From: Akebia trifoliata
Lineage: Eukaryota > Streptophyta > Magnoliopsida > Ranunculales > Lardizabalaceae
Assembly: GCA_017979445.1 (NCBI GenBank)
Contig: CM030711.1
Coordinates: forward strand, 44,439,560-44,503,559
DNA length: 64,000 bases
Direction: 5' to 3'
Shown here in pieces: positions 34,582-45,459 of this stretch. Every line of letters begins with the position of its first letter. The stretch's first letter is position 1. A program made the position numbers and the translations under genes. The notes beneath the pieces were generated by a model that saw only the letters and a list, made by a program, of their open reading frames with translations, made no database searches and had not been told where the DNA came from.

Positions 34582-35777
34582 GTAGGCGTTTGGATAGGAC
34601 TCCTTGGCTACTTCTTACTCTTGCGGGGAGTTAGAAGTCGTTTGGATGCGTTTGTATGAACTACTCCCTCGAAGAGTTACTCCGCGCAAGAGCAAGAAAT
34701 TACTCTTTATGAAGAAGTCAAGAAAACCTATTTCTCAAAACTCTTCTTGCGGGGAGTCAAAATCTAACGGTTTGTTTTACCAAAATACCCCTAACTTTAT
34801 TAATTTTCTATGAAAATATTTCTAATTCATTTGCCCTTAAATCAAACAAAAGAAACATTTATTAATATTAAATTATTTTTTTTTAATTTTGAGTATAATG
34901 GATTTAAACACATTATATTAATATTTAATATTTAAAATATTATATTATATTATATTAATATTTATTATATTATATTATATTAATATTTATTATATTATAT
35001 TATATTAATATTTATAGTTAAACACATTATATTAATATTTAATATTTAAAATATTATATTATATTATATTAATATTTATAGTTAAAATGTCAAAAATAAT
35101 ATAGTTTGAAGGCATATTATGACACTAAAAGACAGTCTGTCAATTTTTTTTTTAAATTTGAGTATAATGGATTTAAACACATTATATTAATATTTAATAT
35201 TTAAAATATTATATTATATAATAATATTTATTATATTATATTATATTAATATTTATAGTTAAAATGTAAAAAACAATATAGTTTGAAGGCATATTATGAC
35301 ACTAAAAGACAGTCTGTCATTTTTTTTTTAAATATTATGTCATATTTTGTCAAAAATAGTCAGTCAAATTTTTTTTTAAAATTTTAAGTATAATGGATTT
35401 AAACATATTATATTAATATTTAATATTTAAAATATTATATTATATTATATTAATATTTATTATATTATATTATATTATATTAATATTTATAGTTAAAATG
35501 TCAAAAACAGTATAGTTTGAAGGCATATTATGACACTAAAAGATAAAAAACAGTAACTGGTATAATATAAGGGTATTCTGGTCTTTTTTCTAGAAGTCAT
35601 AAGAAGTCAGTATGGTTCCCAAACAGACTTCCAGCACAAAAGTACTTCTGCCAGTACTTGATAAAGTTGATTGCCAAACGCCATTTCTGCACAGAATTAC
35701 TTTTCCAACTCCTCCATAGAGTACTTCAGCTTCTGTTCTTTGGAAGAGTAGTTCTGCTCTGGTATCCAAACAGGCCC
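34582..35777. mobile_element. Harbinger-type element H1, copy 1
   Basis: The ends GTAGGCGTTTGGATA and TATCCAAACAGGCCC are inverted repeats, flanked by TAA (34579-34581 and 35778-35780). The interior has about three AT-rich tandem copies of a roughly 180-bp unit (TATAATGGATTTAAACACATT...GAAGGCATATTATGACACTAAAAGACAG). There is no transposase. A second copy in reverse orientation is at 48995-50260. The short frame near its left end is repeat sequence, not a gene. Confidence 0.85.
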
Positions 35778-35780
35778 TAA

Positions 35781-36872
35781 GGTGCTGTTTGTTAAACTGA
35801 AAAAAATAAGTGCTGAATAGCATTAAGCGCTAAAACTTATAAGCGCTGAATTTAAGTGCTAAAAAAGTTGTTTGTTTAGATGCTGAATCATGTTTGTTAC
35901 ACATTGCTGAAATTGATAAATTGTCTTTGTTACCCTTACAATCATATTATACATTGTTTGCATGTTTTAAATGCTTATTTATTATCAAACACAATAAAAT
36001 ATATTATTTCTTATAAAATTAAAATACAATTATTTTTAAATAATAAATAATACTCAAATCTTCAATTTATAAATAATAATTTCTATTTATAAAAGCCCAC
36101 AAATTTCAAATTAAAAATAATAATGTCATACAAGTCATCAAAATTTGAAATCAACTTTAAAAAGAACTTAATTTTTTATGAATAATTTTCGATGAAAATG
36201 AAGGATGTGTAATTATAAAAGCACCCTATGAATTAATAAGGGCAACCCACACTATAGCCATTTTTTGTTTTGTTTTATATGGATTAAAATTTTTGGAATG
36301 ACCAAATTTTTAGTGAGGATAATTTATATGGTCTAGAGATCATCCTCACCAAAAATCAGTTTATTTTGAAACTTCTAAGTCGTTAAAAATAGTTTTCAAA
36401 AAAAAAAAAATGGACAATTTACGATTCTTGAACTTGTTTTGATAGGGTTAAAAGTTTCAAGATGTGCTGATTTTTTGTGAGAATGATCTCCTCATTGTAG
36501 AGATCATTCTCACCAAAAATCAACTCATTCCAAAATTTTAACCCATATAAGACAAAATAATTTAGCTATGGTGTGGGTTATTAATTTGTGGGGTGTCTAT
36601 ATACTTATCCATGGGATATAAGAGGTAATATCCTTTTAAGAATAAGGGCATAGTTGTCCATGCTCAAAAAAACAAAGGGCATACTTGTCCGTGTTGAAAA
36701 AGCGAAGTGCTTACCGCTTCAGCACTTTTTTTCAGCATCAAAATAGTGCTGAATTTTTTCCACTTATTTTCAGCAATAAGCACGAGTAAACAAACGTGCT
36801 ATTTTGACAAAAGTGCTGAATTTAATTTTTTTCAGCAATAAGCACTGAAAAGTAGCGCAAACAAACACCACC
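35781..36872. mobile_element. Harbinger-type element H2, copy 1
   Basis: The ends GGTGCTGTTTGTT and AACAAACACCACC are inverted repeats, flanked by TAA at 35778-35780 (shared with H1) and 36873-36875. GTGCTGAA motifs recur just inside both ends. A double-hairpin foldback element (36212-36610) lies in the interior. The second copy, 40247-41313, has the same hairpin at the same place. Confidence 0.85.
36212..36610. mobile_element. Double-hairpin foldback element inside H2 copy 1
   Basis: The arms GTAATTATAAAAGCACCC and the degenerate complement near 36595 enclose two palindromes with AGTGAGGAT...ATCATCCTCACC and TGTGAGAATGATCTC...GAGATCATTCTCACC. It is present at the equivalent position in H2 copy 2 (40672-41052). 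Confidence 0.7.
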
Positions 36873-36920
36873 TAAATCCACAAGTTAAAAAACAAAAAAT
36901 TTAATAATAATAATTATTAT

Positions 36921-37501
36921 AATGTATGCCATTTAAGCAAACTATTATCCCCCAAAATTGGAATGAGGTATTCTCTTAGGCATCACATATCTTCTCGCAT
37001 AATCCCACCAACATTTTTTTTTTCCTTGAATCCACATTTCTTGCAAGAAATATTTCCGCCTCCAAAGGATTGCAAATGCACAATCGAGATATCTGATATC
37101 GAATCCTTCTATCTTCATCAACTCTGCGCACAGCATGTTTGCTAATGACATAGGATCTATTAATTTTGCAATATGTTCTATCCTAACATTCATTCCTTTA
37201 ATCATCTCTCATAGCTTCAACGGTATGTGTCTTCGTATATTGTTGCCTCTTATGTATAGGAAGTATCAGCCTCTTACCAATACTAGCATTCGACACACTC
37301 ACTCACTCTTCAATACCATATAAGTTTACATGCTCATCTACTGTCATCTTTGCCATCTCCACCATCAATCTTGTCAACATCAATGCAATTGAGTCCACAA
37401 ATAGCAAAGCTTCCATTGGGGTGGTCATTGCCAAAGATTATTGACAATTTCTCGAAATCCCATTTGGGGCTCCTACCACCAAACCATTTGAACTTGTCAG
37501 A
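36921..37501 (-). pseudogene. Myb/SANT-like gene remnant following gene C
   Basis: The minus strand matches exon 2 of the intact gene at 59689-60676 (for example IEHIAKLIDPMSLANMLCAE, then YLDCAFAIL). A short deletion after FAIL removes the RDPLEAE segment and shifts the frame. Exon 1, with the DNA-binding domain, is missing. It is separated from gene C by the CACTA-like and Harbinger-type insertions, which push it about 8 kb away instead of about 0.7 kb as after D. Confidence 0.85.
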
Positions 37502-37615
37502 TGAGTATAAACATAGTAATTTAGAAGAAAATTATGAGTTTTAAATTACTTTGTTTATACTACCTAATTTTAAGCCTCGAAAATAAGCTTCTGTCCTTGA
37601 CCCTGCACTTACTAA

Positions 37616-38505
37616 TGGTGTATTTGATAAGAAAAATTCGAAAATGAGAGTTTGCAAGTTGTTAAAGATTGTGTTTAGAAAGGTCTCTCAACTCACTATA
37701 ATTGTAAACCCGCCAACTCTCCAACAGTCCAACTTCCTTAAATTGAAGGGGTAACGCTTGCACTCATCCCTTTTCTTAATTTTTATTATTATTACGATAT
37801 TGTGAAAATAATAATAAATTAAAAATTAAATAATAATAAAACTTATATTGCTATTCTATTCTAGTATAGTAATGAAAAAAGAAAAGATAAAAAAATAATC
37901 AGCAATAAAAAAATTATTTATAATAATAATAGTAAAATCTATATTATTTTATAATAATAATAATAATAAAATTAAAATTAATTCATAATAATAATTATAA
38001 AACTTATATTACTATTTTATTACATTAATGAGAAAAAAAGATAATTAACTAATTAATTAATTATAATTATAATAATAAAATTTACGAAAAAAACATATAT
38101 TATTATTTTATTATAGTAATAAAAAAGAATAGGTAATAAAAATAAAATAATAATAATAATAGTAAAGTCTATATTACATTAAAAAAATTGTAACACTAAG
38201 AAAAATGATTAAAAATTAAATAAAAATAACAATAAATAATTTAAATAAATTTAAATTTAAAATAAATAAATAAGAATTTCTCTTCTACCTTAATTAAGAA
38301 GTTGGACTTTTTTTTTTTTTTTGAAGTTGCCTCCTATCACCTAATGGAGTTGGAACTCTATATAACTCCAAGGTGAATTCTTGTAACCAACCAAACATAA
38401 AAATTATAATTAGCATTTAGTGTCAACTTTCAGAAGTTAAACTTTCGAGAGTTGAACACTTGAAAGTCCAACTCTTACTTGAATTCTCACTTATAAAACA
38501 CACCC
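37616..38505. mobile_element. Harbinger-type MITE H3, copy 1
   Basis: The ends TGGTGTATTTGATAAG and CTTATAAAACACACCC are inverted repeats, flanked by TAA at 37613-37615 and 38506-38508. The interior includes long ATAATAATA-rich sequence, and near the right end AGAGTTGAACACTTGAAAGT, as in the element at 63026-63515. Confidence 0.75.
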
Positions 38506-38874
38506 TAAATTTTAAATGATAGTTTAAACATACCCCCTTACTTTGCATTGGATATTTGAGATACCCCTATAATTTTAAATTGATGACATATCCCTTGGCT
38601 TCACTCTATTTTAAAATTAATTTTAACTTTTTCAACCTTAGCAGACTAGCACACGTTCTATTTGTTATTATGACTAGAAGGAGGCATGTGCAAACGCACA
38701 TGTCTCTAAAGGATTTGGTTGTAATTTAAAATATTGTTAAGGGTGGTTTTGAAAATTATTTAGTAAAAGAAGAATATTTTTGTAATTCTAAATACTACCG
38801 AACGTAATTTTAAGGTGCGGGATTGCAATTTTCTTTGTCATTGACTAAAATCATCATGATTATATTAACTTTAA

Positions 38875-39255
38875 GGGTCCCGTTCAGCACCCTAAGTTTT
38901 ACCACACACTTTAACAAACGTGTTTTGTCTTACATGGGTTAGAAGTTTTGGAATGAGCTGATTTTTGGTGAGGATGATCTCTATGGTGAGGAGATCATCT
39001 TCACCAAAAATCAGCTCATTCCAAAACTTCTAACCCCATCATAAATGGTTTATGAAAAATGGACGGTCCACAATTTTTCAACATGTAAACATGGGGCTAA
39101 ACATTTCGGAATGGGCTGATTTTTGGGGAGGATGATCTTCTAATCATATAGATCATCCTCACCAAAAATCAGCCCAATCCAAAACTTATAACCCATGTAG
39201 GACAAAAAACATTTGTTAAAATGTGTGGTAAAACTTAGGGTGCTGAACATTTCCC
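38875..39255. mobile_element. Double-hairpin foldback element with 9-bp TSD
   Basis: The outer arms GGGTCCCGTTCAGCACCC (left) and GGGTGCTGAACATTTCCC (right) continue into the shared core of two near-perfect stems. The flanks are TAACTTTAA on both sides (38866-38874 and 39256-39264). A 9-bp duplication is typical of Mutator-like elements; 8 bp would suit hAT. There is no coding capacity. Confidence 0.82.
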
Positions 39256-39419
39256 TAACTTTAAATGTTAAGGTGGGGGCGTTTATGATAACTCAAATTT
39301 TGGTGTCCAACTACTTTTTCTCCGCATTCTCTCATTATAATATAGAAGAAATTCATAATAATAGTAAAGAAATGAAAGAAAACCTTAAATCATCTTTAGT
39401 ATAAAAAGAATTATGACAA

Positions 39420-39580
39420 AATAAATCAATTTTGGGTATCCATCGGATGGAACATGGCTGATGCTTTCAATTCCTATCAGTTGAATTTCATTTTAGACTA
39501 GAATCTAAACGATTCCAATAAAAAGGGAACTAAAACCAAGTTTTCGATTCTAAAATGGGTATAGATTGACACCCCTATTG
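39420..39580. repeat. Right part of a hAT-like repeat
   Basis: The sequence AAATCAATTTTGGGTATCC to ATTGACACCCCTA parallels the right ends of 7041-7659, 17653-18609 and the copy before D. The left part is missing. Confidence 0.45.
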
Positions 39581-39657
39581 TATTATATATTAGGGGGGCA
39601 GGCAATGGGTCGAGCACCTGGTTTTCGATCGATTCTCTCTTTCACTCAAATTTCCAG

Positions 39658-39917
39658 CCGTTGAGCACCTCACCTTGTGTTCTTGTGTCTGGGAAGTTTG
39701 GCTGGTCTGCCAACATGAAGAGGTGAATTTCTGTCATTTTATTTGGCAATCAGCGGTCCACGGGTATTTGTAGCTGTTTTCGCTGATCCATGGTTTCCGA
39801 GTTCCTTGCAGGCTGATGAAGGCACAATCGCTCGGTGACACATCTAGCTTGGACTATATGAGAGGCAGAAGGGTTTTTGAAATCAATCCAGAGCACCCAA
39901 TCATCAAGAACTTGAAT
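39658..39917 (+). pseudogene. HSP90 gene fragment, two adjacent exons
   Basis: Exon a (39658-39722) follows a TTTCCAG acceptor and reads PLSTSPCVLVSGKFGWSANM, ending at AG|GTGAAT. Exon b (39812-39917) follows CCTTGCAG and reads LMKAQSLGDTSSLDY then MRGRRVFEINPEHPIIKNLN, ending at a GTACGG donor. The 89-bp intron keeps the frame (..MKR|LMKAQ..). This is the C-terminal part of an HSP90 chaperone. The CVLVSGKFGWSANM wording is that of organellar HSP90s rather than cytosolic ones, by family knowledge. No other HSP90 exons are in the window, so it is a captured or transposed fragment. There are no stops within it. A UDP-glucuronate decarboxylase exon follows at 41621 on the same strand. Confidence 0.85.
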
Positions 39918-40246
39918 GTACGGTATTTGTAGATCATCTGCTTTAGTGGATTCGTGTGTATGTGTATGGAAATTGATGAATGTGGATGTGTGTGTGTGGA
40001 CAAGTACCGTTCGGAGAACAACAATCATCTCATTCACTTTTCTACTTGTGAGATTTATGGGAAAATGACTGGAAGTTTCCTTGATAAGGATCGTCCCCTT
40101 CATCGGGTATCTTGATTACATCTATTTCAATATGCATCATGACATCAAAGTGTTTGTATAATGAATCTTGTTGAGTTTATTTTTGCGAACATTAATTTAA
40201 ATAAGGATTTTGGAAGCTGACGAGTATTTGCGTCATTTATAACTTA

Positions 40247-41313
40247 GGTGCTGTTTGTTAAACTGAAAAAAATAAGTGCTGAATAGCATTAAGCGCTGAA
40301 ACTTATAAGCGCTGAATTTAAGTGCTGAAAAAGTTGTTTGTTTAGATGCTGATTATGTTTGTTACACATTGCTGAAACTGATAAATTGTCTTTGTTACCC
40401 TTATAATCATATTATACATTGTTTGCATGTTTCAAATGCTTATTTATTATCAAACCAATAAAATATATTATTTCTTATAAAATTAAAATACAATTTATTT
40501 TTAAATAATAAATAATACTCAAATCTTCAATTTATAAATAATAATTTCTATTTATAAAAGCCCACAAATTTCAAATTAAAAATAATAATGTCATACATGT
40601 CACCAAAATTTGAATCAAATTTAAAAAGAACTTAATTTTGGATGAATAATTTTCGATGGAAATGAAGGATGTGTAATTATAAAAGCACCCTATGAATTAA
40701 TAAGGGCAACCCACACTATAGCCATTTTTTTGTTTTGTTTTATATGGATTAAAGTTTTTGGAATGAGCAAATTTTTAGTGAGGATGGTTTATATGGTCTA
40801 GAGATCATCCTCACCAACTCGTTAAAAATAGATTTCAAAAAAAAAAAAAAGGACAATTTACGGTTCTTGAACTTTTTTTGATAGGGTTAGAAGTTTCAAG
40901 ATGTGCTGATTTTTTGTGAGGATGATCTCCTCATTATAGAGATCATCTTCACCAAAATTCAACTCATTCCAAAAATTTTAACCCATATAAGACAAAATAA
41001 TTTAGCTATGGTGTGGGTTTATTAATTTGTGGGTGTTTATATACTTATCCATGGGATATAAGAGGTAATATCCTTTTAAGAATAAGGGCATACTTGTCCA
41101 TGCTCAAAAAAACAGAGGGCATACTTGTCCGTGCTGAAAAAAGCGAAGTGCTTACCGCTTCAGCACTTTTTTTCAGCATCAAAATAGTGCTGAATTTTTT
41201 TCACTTATTTTCAGCAATAAGCACGAGTAAACAAACGCGCTAATTTGACAAAAGTGCTGAATTTAATTTTTTTCAGCAATAAACGCTGAAAAATAGCGCA
41301 AACAAACACCACC
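40247..41313. mobile_element. Harbinger-type element H2, copy 2
   Basis: It has the same ends as 35781-36872 (GGTGCTGTTTGTT and AACAAACACCACC), flanked by TTA at 40244-40246 and 41314-41316. It is collinear with copy 1 throughout, including the hairpin insert. It lies between the HSP90 and UXS fragments. Confidence 0.87.
40672..41052. mobile_element. Double-hairpin foldback element inside H2 copy 2
   Basis: The same position and orientation as in copy 1. The second palindrome (TGTGAGGATGATCTCCTC...GAGATCATCTTCACC) is intact, but the right arm of the first hairpin is shortened (part after CATCCTCACCAA is missing near 40815). Confidence 0.68.
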
Positions 41314-41620
41314 TTAGTAATTATTGGGCAATTAGTCTATTTGGTGTTTAGCGAAGATGAAATTCTGGTGTTTATGCAATTTTTTTTAGGCACTTTGGTG
41401 TATTAAAGGCACCTTTTTTTTTTTTTGGCATTTATGCGATCAATTATTAGATGGGTAGAGATTAGAAAGCACAGGCTTTTATTTCTTTGAATTTTCAGAT
41501 TTTGAGGGGAAGGTTGGTAGTTGGGAAAGGGACGGACTGACCTTTTTTTTTGTTTTTTGTTGATTATTCATAAATAAATGTGATCATAATTTTTTGATGG
41601 GTCAACGTTGATTGGTACAG

Positions 41621-41713
41621 GTGGAGGATCTGATGCGATTGATGGAAGGAGAGCATGTGGGGCCCTTCAATCTTGGTAACCCTGGGGAATTCACCATATT
41701 AGAACTTGCTCAG
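41621..41713 (+). pseudogene. UXS: UDP-glucuronate decarboxylase (UDP-xylose synthase) exon fragment
   Basis: A 93-base open exon between a TGGTACAG acceptor and a CAG|GTGTCT donor reads VEDLMRLMEGEHVGPFNLG followed by NPGEFTILELAQ. This is a signature segment of plant UDP-glucuronic acid decarboxylases, which make UDP-xylose for cell-wall polysaccharides. Only this exon is present; the NAD-binding and active-site exons are not in the window, so it is a gene fragment. It begins and ends in phase 0, as does the end of the HSP90 exon upstream. A spliced transcript could therefore join them in frame. That is inference; no transcript evidence is available. Confidence 0.85.
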
Positions 41714-42267
41714 GTGTCTCTCCTTCTCTCTTTTCTATTCTATGTGATTTTTTGTTGTTGAGGGTGTTTTTGTCAATTTTAATACTCTTTTGTACAAGAC
41801 CATGGTCAAGGAGTATGTCATGAGTTTGAAAACATGGATTTTTTTCCCTGGTTTAGAATTGAATTTAGACAGACCATTGATAAATGCTAGGTGACCCCAT
41901 TCTGTGGGCATAGACCCAAAAAAAAAAAAAAAAAAAATCCAAAAACTGACAATTATCTTGAACTCATGGGCATAGGTTTTTTATTATCTTGAAGCCATTC
42001 TGCATGTCTTAGGTCAGAAAAATTCCTTACTGTGTTGGCAGAATGCTTCAAGTTTTAGGCTCTTTTAATAGTGTTTGATGACATAGCGTGCGTTTTTATC
42101 ACCGCAGTCTAACTTGATAAAATGAACTTACGAATGTTTTCTTTAATTATAATGTACTCTGAACTACATGTGCAATAAATTTTTGTCACAGTTCCTAAAT
42201 TCTGTTCTCAGAATTTGAAGCACATCCTTACACCAGTGGGGCACCATAAGGGGCTGCTGAACCGCTC

Positions 42268-42325
<58 letters not shown>
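42268..42325. repeat. (TA)n microsatellite
   Basis: About 29 TA units, ending in TAGATAGATG. Confidence 0.93.
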
Positions 42326-42328
<3 letters not shown>

Positions 42329-42329
42329 T

Positions 42330-44130
42330 AGATGTTCAAAATTAAGAAAGTGTTTTGTACATTAGTCATTCATGATTAAGGATCATTGAAAATGATCAAC
42401 GATCGTCGAAAATGATCACAATCGCCATTAGAAAATCTAATTCTCTGAAGAAGATGAAAAAATGATAGTTTGATCATTTCAAAGACCTTATACAAATGAG
42501 ATGGGATCCATAGACTATTATGAAAAGAAAAGTTTACTAAATGGACTATTAAGAGATCACCCAAACTTAGGGACTATTTAGACAAAAACTCCTCCACCAA
42601 GATCCTTTAAGTAATTCTCCCAAAAATTTAAGTTCCATATTCACTACCAAAAATAAAATACCGTTATTAAAAATAAAATTATATAAACCCGTATCAATCA
42701 ACATAAATTAAGTATCGCAAAAACATAAATTAAGTATAAAATCCAAAATTCATAGAATTTTGTCCTCTACATCCTTATGGCATTAGATCATGTATTCGGA
42801 TGCCATGATGCAATCGAAAACCTTTCCTTAACCCTTAATTATTTTAAAAAATCTCTTAAAACATTCCCTATATTTTATAAAATTTGGAGAGAGAAAAATT
42901 CTAATAAAAATAGGTAATTTTAAAATTTCTTAAATAATTTTTAATATTTAAGGTACCTCCTATATTTCATGATTTAAAACGAAATGTTAATGACACAAGA
43001 ACTAAATATGTCAAAACGAGTTAAGCGGATTGATGTCCCTAACATAGATACAACTTGTTTATTAAGGATGTTAGAAAAGTCGACACCATTATAACTCAAA
43101 CCCAATTAGGCTTGATCAAAAGCCACTAACTTTAAGTCATTTCCAAGTCGTGTTCATGTGTCGTATTCGTGGGTCGTGTTAAGATTGCCACCCCTACTCT
43201 CATGTCTATTTGGTGGATGATTGCTGATAATATTGGACTTTTGATGCATGGACTTGACGCACACTGATGTGGATGCACATAACTTATTAAAAAAATAATA
43301 ATAAGAGAAAGTTTCTCTCTTACCCGTTATCTGTCCACATATTTATATTTTTAGATTTCAAATCTTAAAAAGGATCATTGGGTTCACATTGATTATCGCA
43401 TTGATAATCCAACAGCAAAGACATCTAGATTTCATGAAAATATTCATATTCAAAAAAACAAAAATTTAAAAATTATTTTTCGAGTTTGATCCATGGTGTT
43501 TGAAACATGCGGCTACCGAGCACTCACATTTAGAAATAAAATTCAACGGCGAAAAATAATTTTTTGTTTTTTGTTTTTTGTTTTTTACTTTTTGTTCTTA
43601 AAGTTCATATAATTTTATCCTCTACAACTCCATTTCATCGGATCATGATTTTGAATGTCACAAGGTGATTAAATCTAAAAGTTTTTTTTTTCACTATGGG
43701 CAAGAGGGAGAAACTCTCATTTTTTTTCTTTTTCTTTTTCTTTTTCTTTTTTTTTTTTTTTTAATTTTTTTATCTTTTAATAAATTATGCATTTCCACGT
43801 CAGTGTGCTTCAAGTCCGTCAAATTATGGGCAGTCTTGGTGGATCCACCTAGTTTTCTTTATTAACATTTTACGGATTTATCCCCCGGTCAAAGTCTTGT
43901 GGAAGAAAAATGATGTGTGGATGTTATATCGGTGGGGTTCACGTAATTGTTTTAGTTGGACCACTAGCACCGTCTTAAATACTTGCGCAGAATATAAGGG
44001 CCATTGTTTGAAAATTCCACGATTCAACTCGATTCGTTTGGATTTCGAGGTAACTCACCTGGACTCTGTGATTGAGACCCGGTAGTTAATATGCTTTTGC
44101 TGTGGTTTTGGTTCACATTTACCAAGGAGA
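42330..44130. other. Intergenic stretch with array-flank pieces
   Basis: I see no gene. Pieces resemble other flanks in the window: 42690-42850 resembles 17020-17180, and 43600-43890 resembles the blocks before C and D (GATCATGATTTTGAATGTCACAAG, and a GGTGGATCCACCTAGTTTTC-like stretch). A T-rich low-complexity run lies at 43718-43765. This is probably a decayed CrRLK1L flank leading to the orphan leader at 44140. Confidence 0.45.
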
Positions 44131-44139
44131 GAGGAGTAT

Positions 44140-44465
44140 TTCTTATCAGATTCTCTAGTGTTCGAATCTATTTTTCTCTTCCAATTACAAGCTATAGTAA
44201 ATTGGAAAATTATTTTTGATTGTTTTTTTACTCTCGATTTCTTTTTCTTTTTTTCGTTTTCTTTCAGTGTCCCAAAATTGATTTAAGGAGCTTTTCTTCA
44301 CATCTCATATGATCTTTACTGATTTTAAAGGAAATAGTTGGATTTTGATATCGGAAGAGTTTTTGAGTTGTAATTGGTACTTTTCTATGATTTTTATATT
44401 TACTGATAGCTACTAGGTTAACATTTAAGATGTTTTGAGTAAAGGCCAAGATTAAGATCCAACTT
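44140..44465 (+). pseudogene. Orphan CrRLK1L leader (sixth array copy, coding region lost)
   Basis: It contains TGGAAAATTATTTTTGAT, then AAGGAGCTTTTCTTCACATC and ATGATCTTTACTGATTTTA, then GGTTAACATTTAAGATGTTT and TGAGTAAA. These are the same blocks, in the same order, found upstream of copies B and D. No receptor coding sequence follows; instead half of a hairpin element (GAGATCATCCTCACCAAAAATC) starts at about 44466. It is a promoter/leader relic. Confidence 0.7.
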
Positions 44466-45120
44466 TTAGAGATCATCCTCACCAAAAATCAATCTATTCT
44501 GAAATTTTTAACTCCAATTTACAAGTTGAATCGTGAACCATCCATTTTTTGTAAACCAATTATTATAAGAGTCATAATGCCTAATTTGCATGCACACATC
44601 CCACTTCTGTTCATCTTAAGATGACATATAAAGTGAATCACAGCTAGAAGCTAACAAATGTTATAAATAGTGAATGATTAGTTCTATTGGCACCCAAGTA
44701 AGGGATTAGTGATTAATGGAGGTGAAGATGTGTTCAACGGGGATTTGCACTAAACTCATGGGATCAACTCTCCTCAAGCCTTTACCACTTAGCTAGATGG
44801 GATTTTAACCCACCTAGTATTTTATTAGTCACTTTACACTCATTTTACTCATTTCACCCACTTACTAAACCTTCCACTAATCATCGAACGAACCTTCTAA
44901 AGAACTTACGCATATAATAGTTCTTGATCATGTCAAGTAATAATTGGCATTAACAGTGGTTTCTGAACAAGGGAACTCACTCGATTGGAGTCAATGATGA
45001 CGAAGGGTGGGAAGCCGGAGCTCTTAACTTACTCCCGCATGCGCCTGCTGGATATAGTTGTTTGTGCGCCTGTGCGAGGTTGAGGTGGAGAGGTGAAACT
45101 TGGATAGGAAATGGTCCTAG
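44466..45120. other. Intergenic stretch with half a hairpin element and a primer-site-like motif
   Basis: The region 44466-44570 is a half copy of the foldback family. At about 44950-44985 the sequence GCATTAACAGTGGTTTCTGAACAAGGG resembles the end of a copia LTR followed by a degenerate initiator-Met primer site. No LTR partner could be found. Confidence 0.35.
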
Positions 45121-45197
45121 ACAATTAGACATTCAACCTGTAATCGCATCAACCCAATTGCAAGAGCGGAGCTCTACCAACTAAGCTATATCTCCCC
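45120..45197 (-). pseudogene. trnA-UGC: Nuclear insert of plastid DNA: trnA-UGC 5' half and start of its intron
   Basis: On the minus strand GGGGAGATATAGCTTAGTTGG continues as TAGAGCTCCGCTCTTGCA (45159-45197). This is the 5' exon of plastid tRNA-Ala(UGC) up to and including the anticodon loop, with one extra base near the start. It runs straight into ATTGGGTTGATGCGATTACA and GGTTGAATGTCTAATTGTC, the beginning of the plastid trnA group II intron, as I recall it. The 3' half is absent and the flanks are nuclear repeats. It cannot make a tRNA. Confidence 0.8.
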
Positions 45198-45267
45198 GAG
45201 CCAATTAGAGCATGCATGAAGGACTCTGATGCTTCTTCTATTTTTTTTCCCTGGTGCAGCTTGGCCT

Positions 45268-45307
45268 CTCCTTCTCCTTCTTCTTCTTCTTCTTCTTCTT
45301 CTTCTCT

Positions 45308-45347
<40 letters not shown>

Positions 45348-45352
45348 CATAT
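45268..45352. repeat. Compound (TTC)n / (TC)n microsatellite
   Basis: A TTC run followed by TC runs; frames through it are pure Ser/Leu or Arg/Glu repeats and not genes. Confidence 0.93.
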
Positions 45353-45459
45353 TCATCTCTCTTTTTTTTTTCTTTTTTTTAATCAAGAAAGGAAGATAGA
45401 AAAACCACTATTAAAACCCCAAAATGATGATTTTTTATCAAAAAACTTGAAGATTTTTT

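Noticed and set aside
34604..34813. 69-codon frame found in both H1 copies
   Set aside because: It lies wholly inside the non-coding end of a Harbinger-type element and differs between copies.
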